A stretch of 64,000 nt of DNA from Turnera subulata (taxonomy: Eukaryota > Streptophyta > Magnoliopsida > Malpighiales > Passifloraceae). The DNA is taken from the NCBI GenBank assembly GCA_028386065.3, contig JAKUCV010000854.1, positions 62,001 through 126,000 on the forward strand. The letters are read 5' to 3'. Every line of letters starts with the position of its first letter. Position 1 is the first letter of the stretch. The translations under genes and the position numbers were made by a program. The notes under the pieces were generated by a model, which saw only the letters and a list, made by a program, of their open reading frames with translations, was not told where the DNA came from and did no database searches. Shown piece after piece: positions 1 to 10,376 of this stretch.

Positions 1-515
1 AATTTGAAATTAGTCTACATCATGACTTCATAAATGAGGGTGTGGTGTCAAGATAAGGTGCTATGAAATAAAATAACATTATTTTATTATTATTGAAATG
101 AAAGAAAAATAAAGGTGGATTTGGATGAAAATCTATCCGGACTATTACAAGATCACTTACAACTAAAAGTAAATGAAAATGTCCATGCATTGGCAATATA
201 CAGAGGACATAAGGTGGTCACTGCATTGACTTGCGCTTTGGAAAAAATAATTTACTTATCATCTTTTTTTTTTTCTCTACAAATTTTGAGGAACTGTTAG
301 GGAGAAAAGATTTTAATCTAAAAGAGACAAACAGTATCAGAGAAAAGAAAATGGTAGGTATATAAGATATCTTGAGCTATGATTGACTTGTATAAATAGT
401 AACTCTACCAAGTAAATAATTTAAAATGATTTATTTGTTATTTCATGTTGATTTTTCTTTCGGTTGTATAATGCACCATTAGTTTTTTTTTATAGTCAAT
501 GCACCGTTACTTTAT

Positions 516-697
516 CAATGTGGGGTTGATCCAAATGGTAAGTGACTTGGTTCCCCTCTAGTGAGGTCTCGGGGTTCGAGTCTCATGCATACAGAAAATT
601 CCCATTGAGAGATTCATTATAACCCGGTGTGCGACCCGGGTTGAACCCGATTAGTCGGGGCAAAGTACCGGATACCGGATGGGAAACTGAAAAGGAA
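516..697 (+). mobile_element. tRNA-derived SINE with target-site duplication
   Basis: About 182 bp carrying the marks of a plant SINE. An A-box-like segment lies near 526-541 and a clear B box (GGTTCGAGTCT) at 573-583, the internal RNA polymerase III promoter spacing of a tRNA head. An unrelated body follows. It is flanked by GCACCGTTACTTTAT (501-515) and GCACCATTACTTTAT (698-712), 14 of 15 identical, which I read as the TSD. The related sequence near 43000 runs straight through without this insert. The family was not identified. Confidence 0.72.
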
Positions 698-704
698 GCA
701 CCAT

Positions 705-955
705 TACTTTATAAAGAGCTAATTGTTTTTTTGGAAGTTAAATCTTCCTTATCAAAATTTGGAAAAAATTAATCATTTATTATTTTAGAGTTACTTTATA
801 AAGAGCTAATTATTTTTTTTTGGCAATTAAGTCTTCCCCATCACTTATCAAAGTTCCGGAGACACTAGTCATGCATTACTTATGAGTTACATTATGAAAA
901 GCAAATTAATTGTTTTTATGGCAACTAAATCTCCTTAATCACCGAGCAAATGAGA
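705..955. repeat. Degenerate tandem repeat of about 90-100 bp, three units
   Basis: Three units start near 705, 790 and 888. Each begins with a TTAC(T/A)TTAT-AAAG run and continues through AATTNTTTTT, a GGNANTTAA(A/G)TCT segment and a CTTATCA-like end. Divergence between units is substantial, so the duplication is old. It lies in repeat X next to the SINE. Confidence 0.5.
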
Positions 956-1160
956 GAGATTAGTTCGGCATTATAAAATCACTTTGTAAAAAATTTATTG
1001 TTGTTGAATTATGGGTGTATTTAAGTTTTCAAGAAAATCAGCTCCCATTTTTTCGGGTTTCTCTCTCGCTCGTCCGAGTTTCTCTCCCTCAGGGTTTTTC
1101 TCCTTTTTCAAGGTCTGGCTACCTAGAGCTTCCTAGGGTTTTGGTTTTTCGTGTGAGTGT

Positions 1161-2945
1161 ATGCTTCTTGTTGATCTCTACGTGCTCCCGTGTATGGTGA
1201 CTGCATCTAGCACGAGTTCGGATCGGGTGAAGGGGCGCACACCATTCATCCCCCATGATCCCACTATTACGGAGACGGATATGATAGTAGTGGAGGAGGA
1301 ACCTGATACCGAGCTTAATCTGTCGGCCACACTGTGCTTGGTGGCTTGGCTTTGGACGGAGCGTTCTTTCAATGCGAGGGCGTTCATGAACACGATGAAG
1401 CAAGTTTGGCGCCCCGTTCACGGGGTGGAGGTATCACAGATTGATCGGAATCTCTTCGTGTTCCAGTTCTTCCATTGGAGGGACAAGCAACGGGTTTTGG
1501 ATCAAGAGCCATGGAATTTTGATGACCAAGTCATTTTTCTCAAAGAACTTACTGGGGACGAACAACTGTCTTCTCTCCAATTGTGCTTCGTCCCGATGTG
1601 GGTGAAAGTGTATGATATCCCCTTCAATCTTCGTTCCCAAAAGTTGGTTGAGAATCCTTCTTTGAAGATAGGGGAGTTTATGGGCCTGGAACCAGACTGT
1701 AACCTGAAGCGTGGGAAATTCAAAAGGTTCAGGATACTGTTTGATGCTCGACGACCTTTGGTGCGGGGTTCGTTGATTGCTAGTAAGCATGGTGAGCCAC
1801 TTTGGGTGTATTTCAAGTATGAGAGACCTCCTTTCTTTTGCTTTTACTGTGGTTGTTTGGGTCACGTGGATAGGGACTATGTTGCTGGGGATGAAGAGGA
1901 GATTAATCTTACGGATACCCCCGTACGGTGATTGGCTCAGAGCTTCTCCCAAACGGAATGGCAGTAGGGTGGTGCATGAGGAGGTGGATGCGAGGGTGGT
2001 TAGACGACTGATTTTAACGCCTGCCTCAGAAGGAGTGGTGGAGGATAATCGCTCGCATTCATTGAATAAAGTGGACCAGGGTCGTGAGGTGGTTGATGGT
2101 GTGATGCAGTCCGAGATACCTCGTGCAGGTGAGGAGAATACAGCAATTCATCCAGTGGAACTGAATTCCAAGCAGGAGGCCGAGGAGTTGAATGATGTGT
2201 TACTTGGGGTGACATCGATTGGGTTGAGCACACCTAGGACTAAAGAAACGGTTAATCTTTTGTGTCAGAGCCCGATGAATCCTGCTATAGCTATTGGTGA
2301 CACACAAGGCCATCCTAATTTTGGTGCTAAAGGTACTTGGGCTGATTCTGTCACTACATGGGTTCCTCTTACTTTTGGTCAAGGTTTGGGGTCTAATGTA
2401 GCAGGTGGGAAACCGCGACGCAAGGCTCTTCATGCAGGTCAGGTACGAATCCATTCTGGTCCGGTTGTACCACATTCAGAAGCTCCTATTATCCATGAGC
2501 AGCCTTATTTGTCCGGTTCCTTATCAGATGGTGCATCCATTAATCTCCCTGGTAAGCATCCTTCTCAAGAATCCAGTCCTATTACTGGTAAGCGAACCTA
2601 GAAAAGGTGGGCTAGGAGTGGGGAAGGTAATGAAAATGTTGGTGAGCGTCTTAGAATGACTAAACGGAGTGGAGGAAGTCTATGCCATTTTTACTACTAC
2701 TATAAGAGGACTTGCCCTCTATGATCTAGCTCTAGGAAAAAGCCTAAAAAATTTTTATCTTCTTTTTCTTTGCCTTCATAAGTCTCACTCTCAGAGAAGT
2801 TCTTGCGTATCTTTAATGCCCACGACGCTGGGTGCGAAAGCATGGGGAGCAAACGGGATTAGATACCATATATGGATGATGTTATGTTGGCAAGTCCGGG
2901 AGCTGGGAAAAAGTTTAAATAGTCTCTTCCGGACGTGGTCTCTGA
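1161..2945 (+). pseudogene. LINE ORF1 (DUF4283-type nucleic-acid-binding protein), frameshifted
   Basis: The first frame (1161-1931, 256 residues) has the pattern of plant LINE ORF1 proteins: a DUF4283-like region over about residues 45-180 with a W-x4-F-x6-F core, then a zinc knuckle at about residues 228-241. The knuckle reads C-x2-C-x4-H-x4-Y, so the last cysteine is replaced by tyrosine. Near 1920 the frame shifts at a run of five C residues and continues as a Ser/Pro/Glu-rich tail to a stop at 2601. Beyond that, broken tail-like sequence can be followed to about 2945. In the family this protein binds element RNA. The start at 1161 is the first ATG of the long frame; an upstream start cannot be excluded. 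Confidence 0.75.
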
Positions 2946-2954
2946 CAATCCTAC

Positions 2955-3736
2955 AATGGTGGAGGTTGTGTCAATTCTGGTGGGGGCATCTGGATGGCAG
3001 AAGGCGTGTTCACTGGTTAGCTTGGGAGAAACTTTGTTGTTCGAAAGCAGTGGGTGGAATAGGGCTTTCGTATTTTGCAGGCCACTAACTTAGCATTCCT
3101 TGCTAGGCAAGGTTTTCGGCTACTGCATGATGAGAGTAGCCTCCTTGCAGGAATCCTGAAGGCTAGGTATTATCCCCATTCTTCCTTCTTGGAGGCTAAC
3201 ATTGGGTACCAACCGAGTTACATGTGGAGAAGCATTGTTGGGCTCGTTATGTTTTGAAGGAAGGACTATTATATTCGGTGAGAAATGGATGGCGAATCAG
3301 GATTTAGAGTGATCAGTGGCTTCCTAGAGTAGGACAGTTTCAGATGCTCTCACCTGTGTCTCTTTTGCCATCTGATGCTACGGTGGATGATTTTATTGAT
3401 GACAGAACTAAAGATTGGAACCGGGAGTTGATGAAGAACATCTTCACTGCCGTCGAGGCCATACTGATTAAGGGTATTCCACTGGCAATGGGGGATCACC
3501 AAGATGAGTTAGTTTGGTTCTTCACTAATTCGGGTGATTATACTGTCAAGTCTGGGTACTTTGTGGCAACCAATTTACAGCATCCTCAAATAGCCGCCTA
3601 GGAACTCGAAACGGATGAGGCTTGGAAATCTTGGTGGCGCCACTCCTGGAAAAAGTCTATTCCGCCTAAGATTTGGACCTTTGTGTGGAAGTTATGCACC
3701 AACAGTATCTCTGTAAGGTCGAATCTAGCCAGTCGA
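2955..3736 (+). pseudogene. LINE ORF2 C-terminal remnant (after the RT core), 5' side of Copia-1
   Basis: Around 2960 the sequence changes abruptly from the ORF1 tail to text typical of the region after the RT domain in plant LINEs: a WWG-DGRR-HWLAW-KLC-KA-GG-GL block, then NLAFLARQGFRLL with LKARY-YP. It continues through frames at 3075-3257 and 3344-3601 into the start of the zinc-binding RT domain (WKS-W, PPKIW-F-WKLC). At least three frameshifts or stops break it. The apoendonuclease and the FADD-containing RT core should lie before 2960 and are missing, which indicates an internal deletion. It stops at the Copia-1 insertion site. Confidence 0.75.
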
Positions 3737-3739
3737 TAT

Positions 3740-4663
3740 TGTTGTCTGGCTTGTTTCTCAAAAATGATCTTCAGCTCAAGAACATCGATGTTGAATCAAT
3801 AACATCGATGTTTTGTAGCTACTGGTCTTCAAGTAATCTGGCCGAGAGCTTAGAACATCGATGTTTAAATGCTACTGGAACTTCAAGTGATTTTGCCGAA
3901 CGATTATAACATCGATGTTGTCTCAAAAACATCGATGTTATGCGAATTCTGGGAAGTTGGCAGAAGCTCTAGAACATCGATGTTTCACCTAGAACATCGA
4001 TGTTTTCTGGAAATTCCAGAATTCCTCAAGAACACCAAGAACACAAGAAACTTGAATCGATCTGAAGTGACTCTGAACCTTTCAGAATTGTTCTATTAGT
4101 GATTGAACAACTTTGTTTACTCTCAAATTACACTCAGAAATGAAAAGAATGGGTGTTTGACAAGTCTCACAAGAATCTCACTCAAGAACAGAATATGAAC
4201 ATGAAGAACATTCATGCAATTTTCCAGAATTGAACTTAAACCCAGAAACACAATCAATATACACTAAACAATGTAACTCACTCAAGAAACTAACAGAACT
4301 AACTTTCTTTAATTTGGAAGAGAACAAAAACGATTTCTCAACACAGAACCTTACAATAATGCAGCAAATTTAAACACACCCCAAAAGGTGCAGTCCACTA
4401 ACATGGGTACTTGTGCAGACACCCAGAGTTCTGAAAAACACAGAGTAAGCATGTTACTAAACAGCATGCTCACCTAACCTGACACTAAACAGGGAATAAC
4501 TTTGTAACACACACAACATAGCAAACTAAAAAACAACAAATACTTTCAGACTTTCCCTTCACCAATCCTTCCTCTTTTGGTGGGGGCACCTGCACACCAA
4601 GCTGTCCATTCTTCCAAGCTGCCAATGGAGTCAGAAGAGAGGCAGCTTGATCACATTCTAACA
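3740..4663 (-). repeat. Copia-1 3' LTR (left)
   Basis: A 924-bp LTR, TG...CA bounded. It holds seven perfect copies of the palindrome AACATCGATGTT between 3781 and 4004, at the end of the LTR that is distal in element orientation. The last 21 bp (4643-4663) are repeated inside the element at 5371-5391 as part of the internal duplication. Confidence 0.92.
3781..4004. repeat. Cluster of seven AACATCGATGTT palindromes
   Basis: Perfect 12-bp palindromes occur at 3781, 3801, 3854, 3908, 3928, 3973 and 3993. Pairs tend to be spaced 20 bp start to start. All seven are exact although the DNA between them is unrelated. The corresponding cluster in the other LTR (9468-9711) has eight copies. Confidence 0.95.
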
Positions 4664-6098
4664 CTCCGTCTTGATCAAGTTGCTGCAAACATTTAGTTGA
4701 GCTCTCAAAAATTGATACTTCATTTTCGGAAATGCCTTGGTGAATTTGTCTGCTACTTGACATTCGGAGTTGCAATACTGAACTTGAACTTCGCCTTCAT
4801 GCTCTGCCTCCCTTATAACATGGTACTTGATCTTGATATGTTTGGTTCTGCCATGATCAATAGGGTTTTTAATCATAGCTATTGCTGCTTGATTATCACA
4901 GAAGAGTTCAGTTGCCTTCATATCTCCTTGACCAAGATCCTTGAGTAATTTCCTCAACCAAATAACTTGATTAACAGCAGCTCCTGTAGCCAAATATTCT
5001 GCCTCTACAGTGGACTAAGCAATGGCAGTTTGCTTCCTTGCACACCAAGACACCGGATTTGAGCCAATTAAAAGCACAAAACGTGTTGTACTCTTCATGT
5101 CTTCACAACTTCCAGCCCAATCACTATCACAGAAACCTTTAAGTTGAGCATCACTTGAGGCACTATAAACAAGTCCATAATCTGTGGTGCCCCTGGTATA
5201 TCTCAAGACTCTCTTGACTGCTCCAGCATGGATTCTCTTAGGAGCATGTAAGAACCGAGAGAGCAAATTTGCTGTGAACATCAAGTCTGGCCTTGTGATA
5301 GTAAGATACATTAAGCTTCCCACAAAGCTCCTGTACTCCCTCTCGTCAGTTGCCTCTTCGTCTCCTTGGTCAGCTTGATCACATTCTAACACTCCCTCTT
5401 GATCAAGTTGCTGCACACATTTAGTTGAGCTCTCAGAAATTGGTACTTCATTTTCGAAAGTGCCTTGGTGAATATGTCTGCTACTTGACTTTCGGAGATG
5501 CAATACTGAACTTGAACTTCGCCTTCATGCTCTGCCTCCCTTATAACATGGTACTTGATCTTGATGTGTTTGGTTCTTCCATGATCAATAGGGTTTTTAG
5601 TCATAGCTATTGTTGCTTGATTATCACAGAAGAGTTTAGTTGCCTTCATATCTCCTTGACCAAGATCCTTGAGTAATTTCCTCAACCAAGTAACTTGATT
5701 AACATCAGCTCCTGCAGCCAAATATTCTGCCTCTGCAGTGGACTGAGCAATGGCAGTTTGCTTCCTTGCACACCAAGACACAAGATTTGAGCCAATTAAA
5801 AGCACAAAACCTGTTGTACTCTTCATGTCTTCACAACTTCCAGCCCAATCACTATCACAGAAACCTTTAAGTTGAGCATCACTTGAGGCACTATAAACAA
5901 GTCCATAATCTGTGGTGCCCCTGATATATCTCAAGACTCTCTTGACTGCTCCAGCATGGATTCTCTTAGGAGCATGTAAGAACCGAGAGAGCAAATTTGC
6001 TGTGAACATCAAGTCTGGCCTTGTGATAGTAAGATACATTAAGCTTCCCACAAAGCTCCTGTACTCCCTCTCCTCAGTTGCCTCTTTGTCTCCTTTCA
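4643..6098 (-). repeat. 728-bp tandem duplication inside Copia-1 (LTR edge plus RNase H region)
   Basis: Segment 4643-5370 is repeated at 5371-6098. Each unit starts with the terminal 21 bp of the LTR (CAGCTTGATCACATTCTAACA, the first copy being the real LTR edge), then runs through the end of pol. The units differ at a small number of bases. The join near 5367 leaves a stray LTR terminus inside the coding region. Confidence 0.9.
4658..5503 (-). pseudogene. Duplicated copy of the Copia-1 RNase H and pol C-terminus
   Basis: Two broken frames (5503-5015 and 4993-4658) repeat the RNase H domain: CDSDWAGS, an HIKIKYH block and a QVADKFTKA C-terminal motif. The join with the upstream unit replaces the end of pol with sequence read from the LTR edge. 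A stop near 5010 separates the two parts. It is a by-product of the tandem duplication and not a separate gene. Confidence 0.85.
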
Positions 6099-6345
6099 AA
6101 CTCAGTTTTGCACCAACAACTAAAGGAGTCTCTGCTGGATTACATTCACTCATCTTGAACCTTTTAAAAATCTCCTCAGCATATTTTTGTTGTGAGATGA
6201 AGATGTACCCATCCTGTTGATCAACTTCAATTCCCAAAAAGTACTTCATTAGCCCCAAATCTGACATCTCAAAAACCCTTCCCATTTCAAGCTTGAATGA
6301 TTCCACCTTCTCCAAATTACTTCCTGTGATCAGAAGATCATCCAC
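5386..6345 (-). pseudogene. Copia-1 reverse transcriptase C-terminal part and RNase H
   Basis: A 319-residue frame begins within the RT active-site box: the DDLLITGS part is present and the preceding residues lie in another frame. It continues through the RT connection (GLMKYFLGIEV, YAEEIFKRF), the RLLHA/RYIRGT region, and a complete copia RNase H with the acidic positions in CDSDWAG, TAEAEY, CDNQA and ADIFTKA. The frameshift in the YVDD box is enough to inactivate the polyprotein. Confidence 0.88.
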
Positions 6346-7238
6346 ATAGAGTATACAAATAGGAAATCCTCATTACCACTGATCATGGTATAAAGAGTTG
6401 GCTCATTAATGCTTCTTGTAAAACCAGAATTCAGCAAGTGATCATTAATCCTGGTATACCAAGCTCTTGGAGCTTGTTTCAAGCTGTAGAGGGCTTTGAT
6501 TAATCTGCAGACATGATCTTCTTTTCCTACCTCCACAAATCCTTCAGGTTGCTCCACATACACTTCTTCCTTAAGGAAACCATTAAGGAAGGCTGACTTG
6601 ACATCCAAGTGAAAAGCTTTCCACTTGTGTTGAGCAGAAAGCGCCAGCAACAATCTGATGGTATCAATTCGTGCTACTGGTGCAAAGGTTTCGCCATAGT
6701 CAATTCCAGCCTCCTGTGAGTATCCCTTGACCACTAACCTTGCTTTGTGCTTGTGAATGGACCCATCTGCATTGAGTTTGAGCTTAAAAATCCATTTGAC
6801 ACCAACATCCTTCTTGTTTGCAGGCCTAGGTGTGAGTTCCCAAGTTTCATTTTTCTTGATCATTTCCATTTCTTCCTGCATTGCTCTTCTCCATTCTTCA
6901 CTGCTTACTGCTTGTTCAAAATTTGCTGGTTCCAAGCACACTTGATTGCATTGTTCATATATTTCGGCCAAAGACTTGGTTCTCAAGGGTGAAGAATCTG
7001 AGTCATAGTCTTCCTCATTCAATTCGTCTTCTTCATTTTCTGTAGATGCTCTTGGCTCCTCTTTCTTTTCAGCCTCACTTTTCTCCCAATTCCAAAAGGC
7101 ATTTTCTTCAACCTTTATGTCTCTACTTGTAACCACCTTTCCTTCATCCACCAAGAAAACTCGATAACCCTTGGATTGAGAGCTATATCCCAAGAACACT
7201 GCTTTTCTTGCCTTTGCTTCAAGCTTCTTCCTTGTCAC
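6330..7238 (-). pseudogene. Copia-1 integrase C-terminus and reverse transcriptase N-terminal part
   Basis: A 302-residue frame covering the integrase tail (GYSSQSKGYRVF), an acidic linker and the RT fingers and palm: GVKWIFKLK, KARLVVKGYSQ, FHLDVKSAFLNG, ALYSLKQAPRAWY. It loses frame immediately at the YVDD box, where the downstream frame takes over. Copia RT normally reads through here as one polyprotein. Confidence 0.88.
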
Positions 7239-7659
7239 ATCTGGAACATGGACATAACATAATGATCCAAAAAATTCGCAAATGTTTCACAGTTGGTTTG
7301 ACTCCACTCCAAGCTTCAATTGGAGTCTTCCCTTCAATAGACTTGGTAGGAAGTCTATTCAACAAATATGCAGCAGTATAAGCTGCCTCTGCCCAAAACT
7401 CCAATGGCAGCTTCTTGTCATTAAGCATGCATCTGACCATTTCCACAATAGTTCTGTTCTTCCTCTCCACTATGCCATTTTGCTGAGGTGTATATGCAAC
7501 AGAGAGCTGGTGATGAATCCCTTGATCTTCACAGAATTTGTCAAAGTTTAATGATGTATATTCCCTTCCTCGATCAGACCTTAACACCTTGAGCTTGCAC
7601 TCACTTTGTCTTTCTGTTAATGCCTTAAATTTTCTGAACACAGACAACACTTGTGTCAC
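7219..7659 (-). pseudogene. Copia-1 integrase catalytic core, C-terminal half
   Basis: A 146-residue frame with LRSDRGREY (second catalytic Asp) and TPQQNGIVERKNRT (catalytic Glu), as in copia integrases, ending where the frame shifts at about 7225. The first catalytic Asp lies in the neighbouring frame (7671-9005, HSDLCGPM). The join between the two near 7665 is out of frame. Confidence 0.88.
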
Positions 7660-7670
7660 AAAAAATAAAT

Positions 7671-9005
7671 CTAAGTCATATGTGAAAAATCATCATTGAA
7701 GAGTAAAAAATACAGATTACCACTCAAGGATGGTGTGCTCATTGGCCCACACAAATCAGAATGGACTAACTCTAGCTTCTCTTTGGCTCTCCAAGTTGCA
7801 TTTGCTGGAAATGAATTCCTATGCATTTTTCCTGCTTGACAAGCTTCACAAACTCCCTCTAACTCACTTAACACAGGCAAGTCTCTAATCAAATTGTTCA
7901 CAGAGGCTTGCTTCAAGGATTGCAGGTTAAAATGACCACATCTACGATGCCACAAACTAGTCTCTTCTTGACTACAGACAAGTGCCTTTTCAAAAGCAAA
8001 TTCCCATCTTACAGGAAAACTATTGTTCTCCATTTTAACTTTTCCCAACAATTTACCCTTTCCATCCACAACAACACAGCATTCATCTTTAAATTCAACA
8101 GTGTAACCATTCTTCATCATTTGAGAAACACTCAGCAAGTTGTGCTTTAGTGTAGGCACAAAGAGAACATTTGAAATAAGCTTTGTACCTTGCTTGGTAT
8201 TGACAGCAACAATGCCTTTGCCTTCAGCTTGAACCACTTCTCCATTGGCCACCTTGACTTGAGTTGCAGCAGACTTGTTTAGCTCCTTGAACCACCTGGA
8301 ATCACAAGCCATATGGTTTGTGCATCCACTGTCAATGAACCAAGTTGCAACACTTAATTCATGATCAGATGTGATGGCCATGAACATGAATTCCTCATTT
8401 TGCTGAAAATCAACCATTTTGGCCTGTTGTTGAGGTTGTATTTGATGCTGAGGAGGAGGTTGATCCAGCTGCACATGATTTGAACTTGTTCCCTGACCCT
8501 GCTTCATTTTGCAAAATCTCTCAATGTGCCCAACCTTGTGGCAGAAATTGCATTTTTTGGTCCTCCAACATCTCTGTTCAGTATGACTTGCTTTTCCACA
8601 ATGCTTGCATGGTGGAAAATTTGTTTGAGATCCTCCCGCCTTTGCAAAATGTTGTGTATGTGGTTTCTTGTCTTCGAAAAACTTTGAGCTCTCCTTGTTA
8701 GAAGAGAACTTAGCAGCTTGCTTCACAAGTAAGGCTTCTTCCGAAAAGGATTCTGCCTTCTTTGTTTGCCTCTGTTCATGAGCATATAATGATCCCACAA
8801 GCTCATTTACAGTGATAGTAGTGATATCCTTGGACTCTTCAATAGCTGCTACTCTTGCTTCGAATCTGTCCATGACTGTGTTAAGCACCTTTTCTACAAT
8901 CTTGAGTTCTGGAATCCTTTCTCCATACAGCCTCATCTGATTCACAACTTCTTGTACTCTTGAAAAGTAACCTTTGATTGATTCTTCTTCTTTCATCTTC
9001 AACAT
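7671..9005 (-). pseudogene. Copia-1 gag C-terminus, protease and integrase N-terminus
   Basis: A 444-residue frame. It starts in gag (UBN2-type capsid region, MRLYGERIPE), then has two Cys/His motifs, C-x2-C-x4-H-x4-C in KHCGKASH and in NFCHKVGH. The protease active site reads FIDSGCTNHM. The GAG-pre-integrase zinc region (WHRRCGH...CEACQAGK) follows, then the first integrase Asp (HSDLCGP). It is out of frame with both neighbours. Confidence 0.9.
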
Positions 9006-9018
9006 TTCAAATTCCCTT

Positions 9019-9380
9019 CTAAGTGTCTTTAAGTCTCATTCGTCTTGTTCTTTCTGATTCTTGAAAGCTTTCTTGCAGCACTCCCCAAGCTTCTTTTGCA
9101 GTTGTGCAACTCACAATTAGAGGGAAGACTGATTTAGAGACAAGTGAGTGCATGTACGTGATGGCTATATTAGCTTTTTGAACATTTTCTGTTGAGCCTG
9201 AGTCAAGCTCGCTACATCGTCGGGCTCTTGGTATCCATCTTGAATTTGTTCCCATAGGCCATTTGCCATGAAGAAGGCCTTCATCCTTACTGCCCAATAA
9301 TCATAGTCTTCTCCATTAAAATGAGGTGGGGCTGGCAGTGATGAAGTTGGATGTGAGGTTGATGCTGCATTATTCACCAT
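9019..9380 (-). pseudogene. Copia-1 gag N-terminus, frameshifted
   Basis: Two overlapping frames (9380-9165 and 9297-9019) give the start of gag. The first begins with the likely initiator Met at 9380, then a Ser/Pro stretch and HFNGEDYDYWAVRMKAF, typical of the copia DUF4219/UBN2 gag head. The second supplies LVSKSVFPLIVSCTTAKEAW. A frameshift lies near 9190 and another before 9005. Confidence 0.85.
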
Positions 9381-9410
9381 GTTGATAAGCTTGGTCTCGC
9401 AAGATCAGAG

Positions 9411-9425
9411 CTGCTCCGCTACCAA
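9411..9425 (-). promoter_or_regulatory. Copia-1 primer-binding site
   Basis: On the - strand, directly after the 5' LTR, the sequence is TGGTAGCGGAGCAG. It resembles the common initiator-Met site TGGTATCAGAGC but differs in three adjacent positions. Copia-2, Copia-3 and the LARD have the same variant. Confidence 0.75.
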
Positions 9426-9426
9426 T

Positions 9427-10371
9427 TGTTGTCTGGCTTGTTTCTCAAAAATGATCTTCAGCTCAAGAACATTGATGTTGAATCAATAACATCGATGTTT
9501 TGTAGCTACTGGTCTTCAAGTGATCTGGCCGAGAGCTTAGAACATCGATGTTGAACTAAGAACATCGATGTTTAAATGCTACTGGAACTTCAAGTGATTT
9601 TGACGAACGATTATAACATTGATGTTGTCTCAAGAACATCGATGTTATGCGAATTCTGGGAAGTTGGCAGAAGCTCTAGAACATCGATGTTTCACCTAGA
9701 ACATCGATGTTTTCTGGAAATTCCAGAATTCCTCAAGAACACCAAGAACACAAGAAACTTGAATCGATCTGAAGTGACTCTGAACCTTTCAGAATTGTTC
9801 TATTAGTGATTGAACAACTTTGTTTACTCTTAAATTACACTCAGAAATGAAAAGAATGGGTGTTTGACAAGTCTCACTAGAATCTCACTCAAGAACAGAA
9901 TATGAACATGAAGAACATTCATGCAATTTTCCAGAATTGAACTTAAACCCAGAAACACAATCAATATACACTAAACAATGTAACTCACTCAAGAAACTAA
10001 CAGAACTAACTTTCTTTAATTTGGAAGAGAACAAAAACGATTTCTCAACACAGAACCTTACAATAATGCAGCAAATTTAAACACACCCCAAAAGGTGCAG
10101 TCCACTAACATGGGTACTTGTGCAGACACCCAGAGTTCTGAAAAACACAGAGTAAGCATGTTACTAAACAGCATGCTCACCTAACCTGACACTAAACAGA
10201 GAATAACTTTGTAACACACACAACATAGCAAACTAAAAAACAACAAATACTTTCAGACTTTCCCTTCACCAATCCTTCCTCTTTTGGTGGGGGCACCTGC
10301 ACACCAAGCTGTCCATTCTTCCAAGCTGACCAATGGAGTCAGAAGAGAGGCAGCTTGATAACATTCTAACA
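9427..10371 (-). repeat. Copia-1 5' LTR (right)
   Basis: A 945-bp LTR nearly identical to 3740-4663. It differs by about ten substitutions or small indels and by one additional 20-bp palindrome unit (9541-9560). The 5-bp TSD GATAT follows at 10372. Confidence 0.92.
9468..9711. repeat. Cluster of eight AACATCGATGTT-type palindromes
   Basis: Copies start at 9468, 9488, 9541, 9561, 9615, 9635, 9680 and 9700. Six are exact; those at 9468 and 9615 read AACATTGATGTT. One unit more than in the other LTR, consistent with gain or loss of a 20-bp unit since insertion. Confidence 0.95.
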
Positions 10372-10376
10372 GATAT

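Larger units (their letters stand above)
1..1005. repeat. Left arm of dispersed repeat X, interrupted by LINE-1
   Basis: This AT-rich stretch has no credible gene. From about 120 onward it aligns by eye, with many mismatches, to 42660-43100 further along. Shared landmarks are a GCTTTG/TTATCATCTT block, an AAAGAGA-GGTA block, a TATAAATAGT block and an ATAATGCA-CATTA block. The repeat resumes at 11273 beyond LINE-1, where the text matches 43100-43340. The second copy therefore acts as an approximate empty site for LINE-1. What X is (old duplication or ancient transposon) is not clear from the sequence. Confidence 0.55.
3740..10371 (-). mobile_element. Copia-1: Ty1/copia LTR retrotransposon nested in LINE-1
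   Basis: Both LTRs start TGTTGTC and end CTAACA as read on the + strand, and the element is flanked by the perfect 5-bp TSD GATAT (3735-3739 and 10372-10376). The coding sequence is on the - strand with gag nearest the right LTR, so the right LTR is the 5' one. Domain order is gag, protease, integrase, reverse transcriptase, RNase H, the copia order. By eye the LTRs differ at about ten substitutions plus one 20-bp unit, so insertion is fairly recent, yet the coding region is frameshifted and carries an internal 728-bp duplication. Confidence 0.93.

Noticed and set aside
556..590. Stand-alone tRNA gene
   Set aside because: B box present, but no cloverleaf can be formed with the surrounding text; it fits a SINE head.
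1161..1421. Host gene encoding a small Arg-rich or DUF4283 protein
   Set aside because: The DUF4283 frame sits at the normal place in a LINE with UTR, ORF2 remnant and A tail, so it is ORF1; the opposite-strand frames are shadows.
3781..4004. Possible CRISPR-like repeat-spacer array
   Set aside because: The units are 12-bp palindromes with uneven spacing inside an LTR of a plant retrotransposon; no cas genes and wrong organism type.
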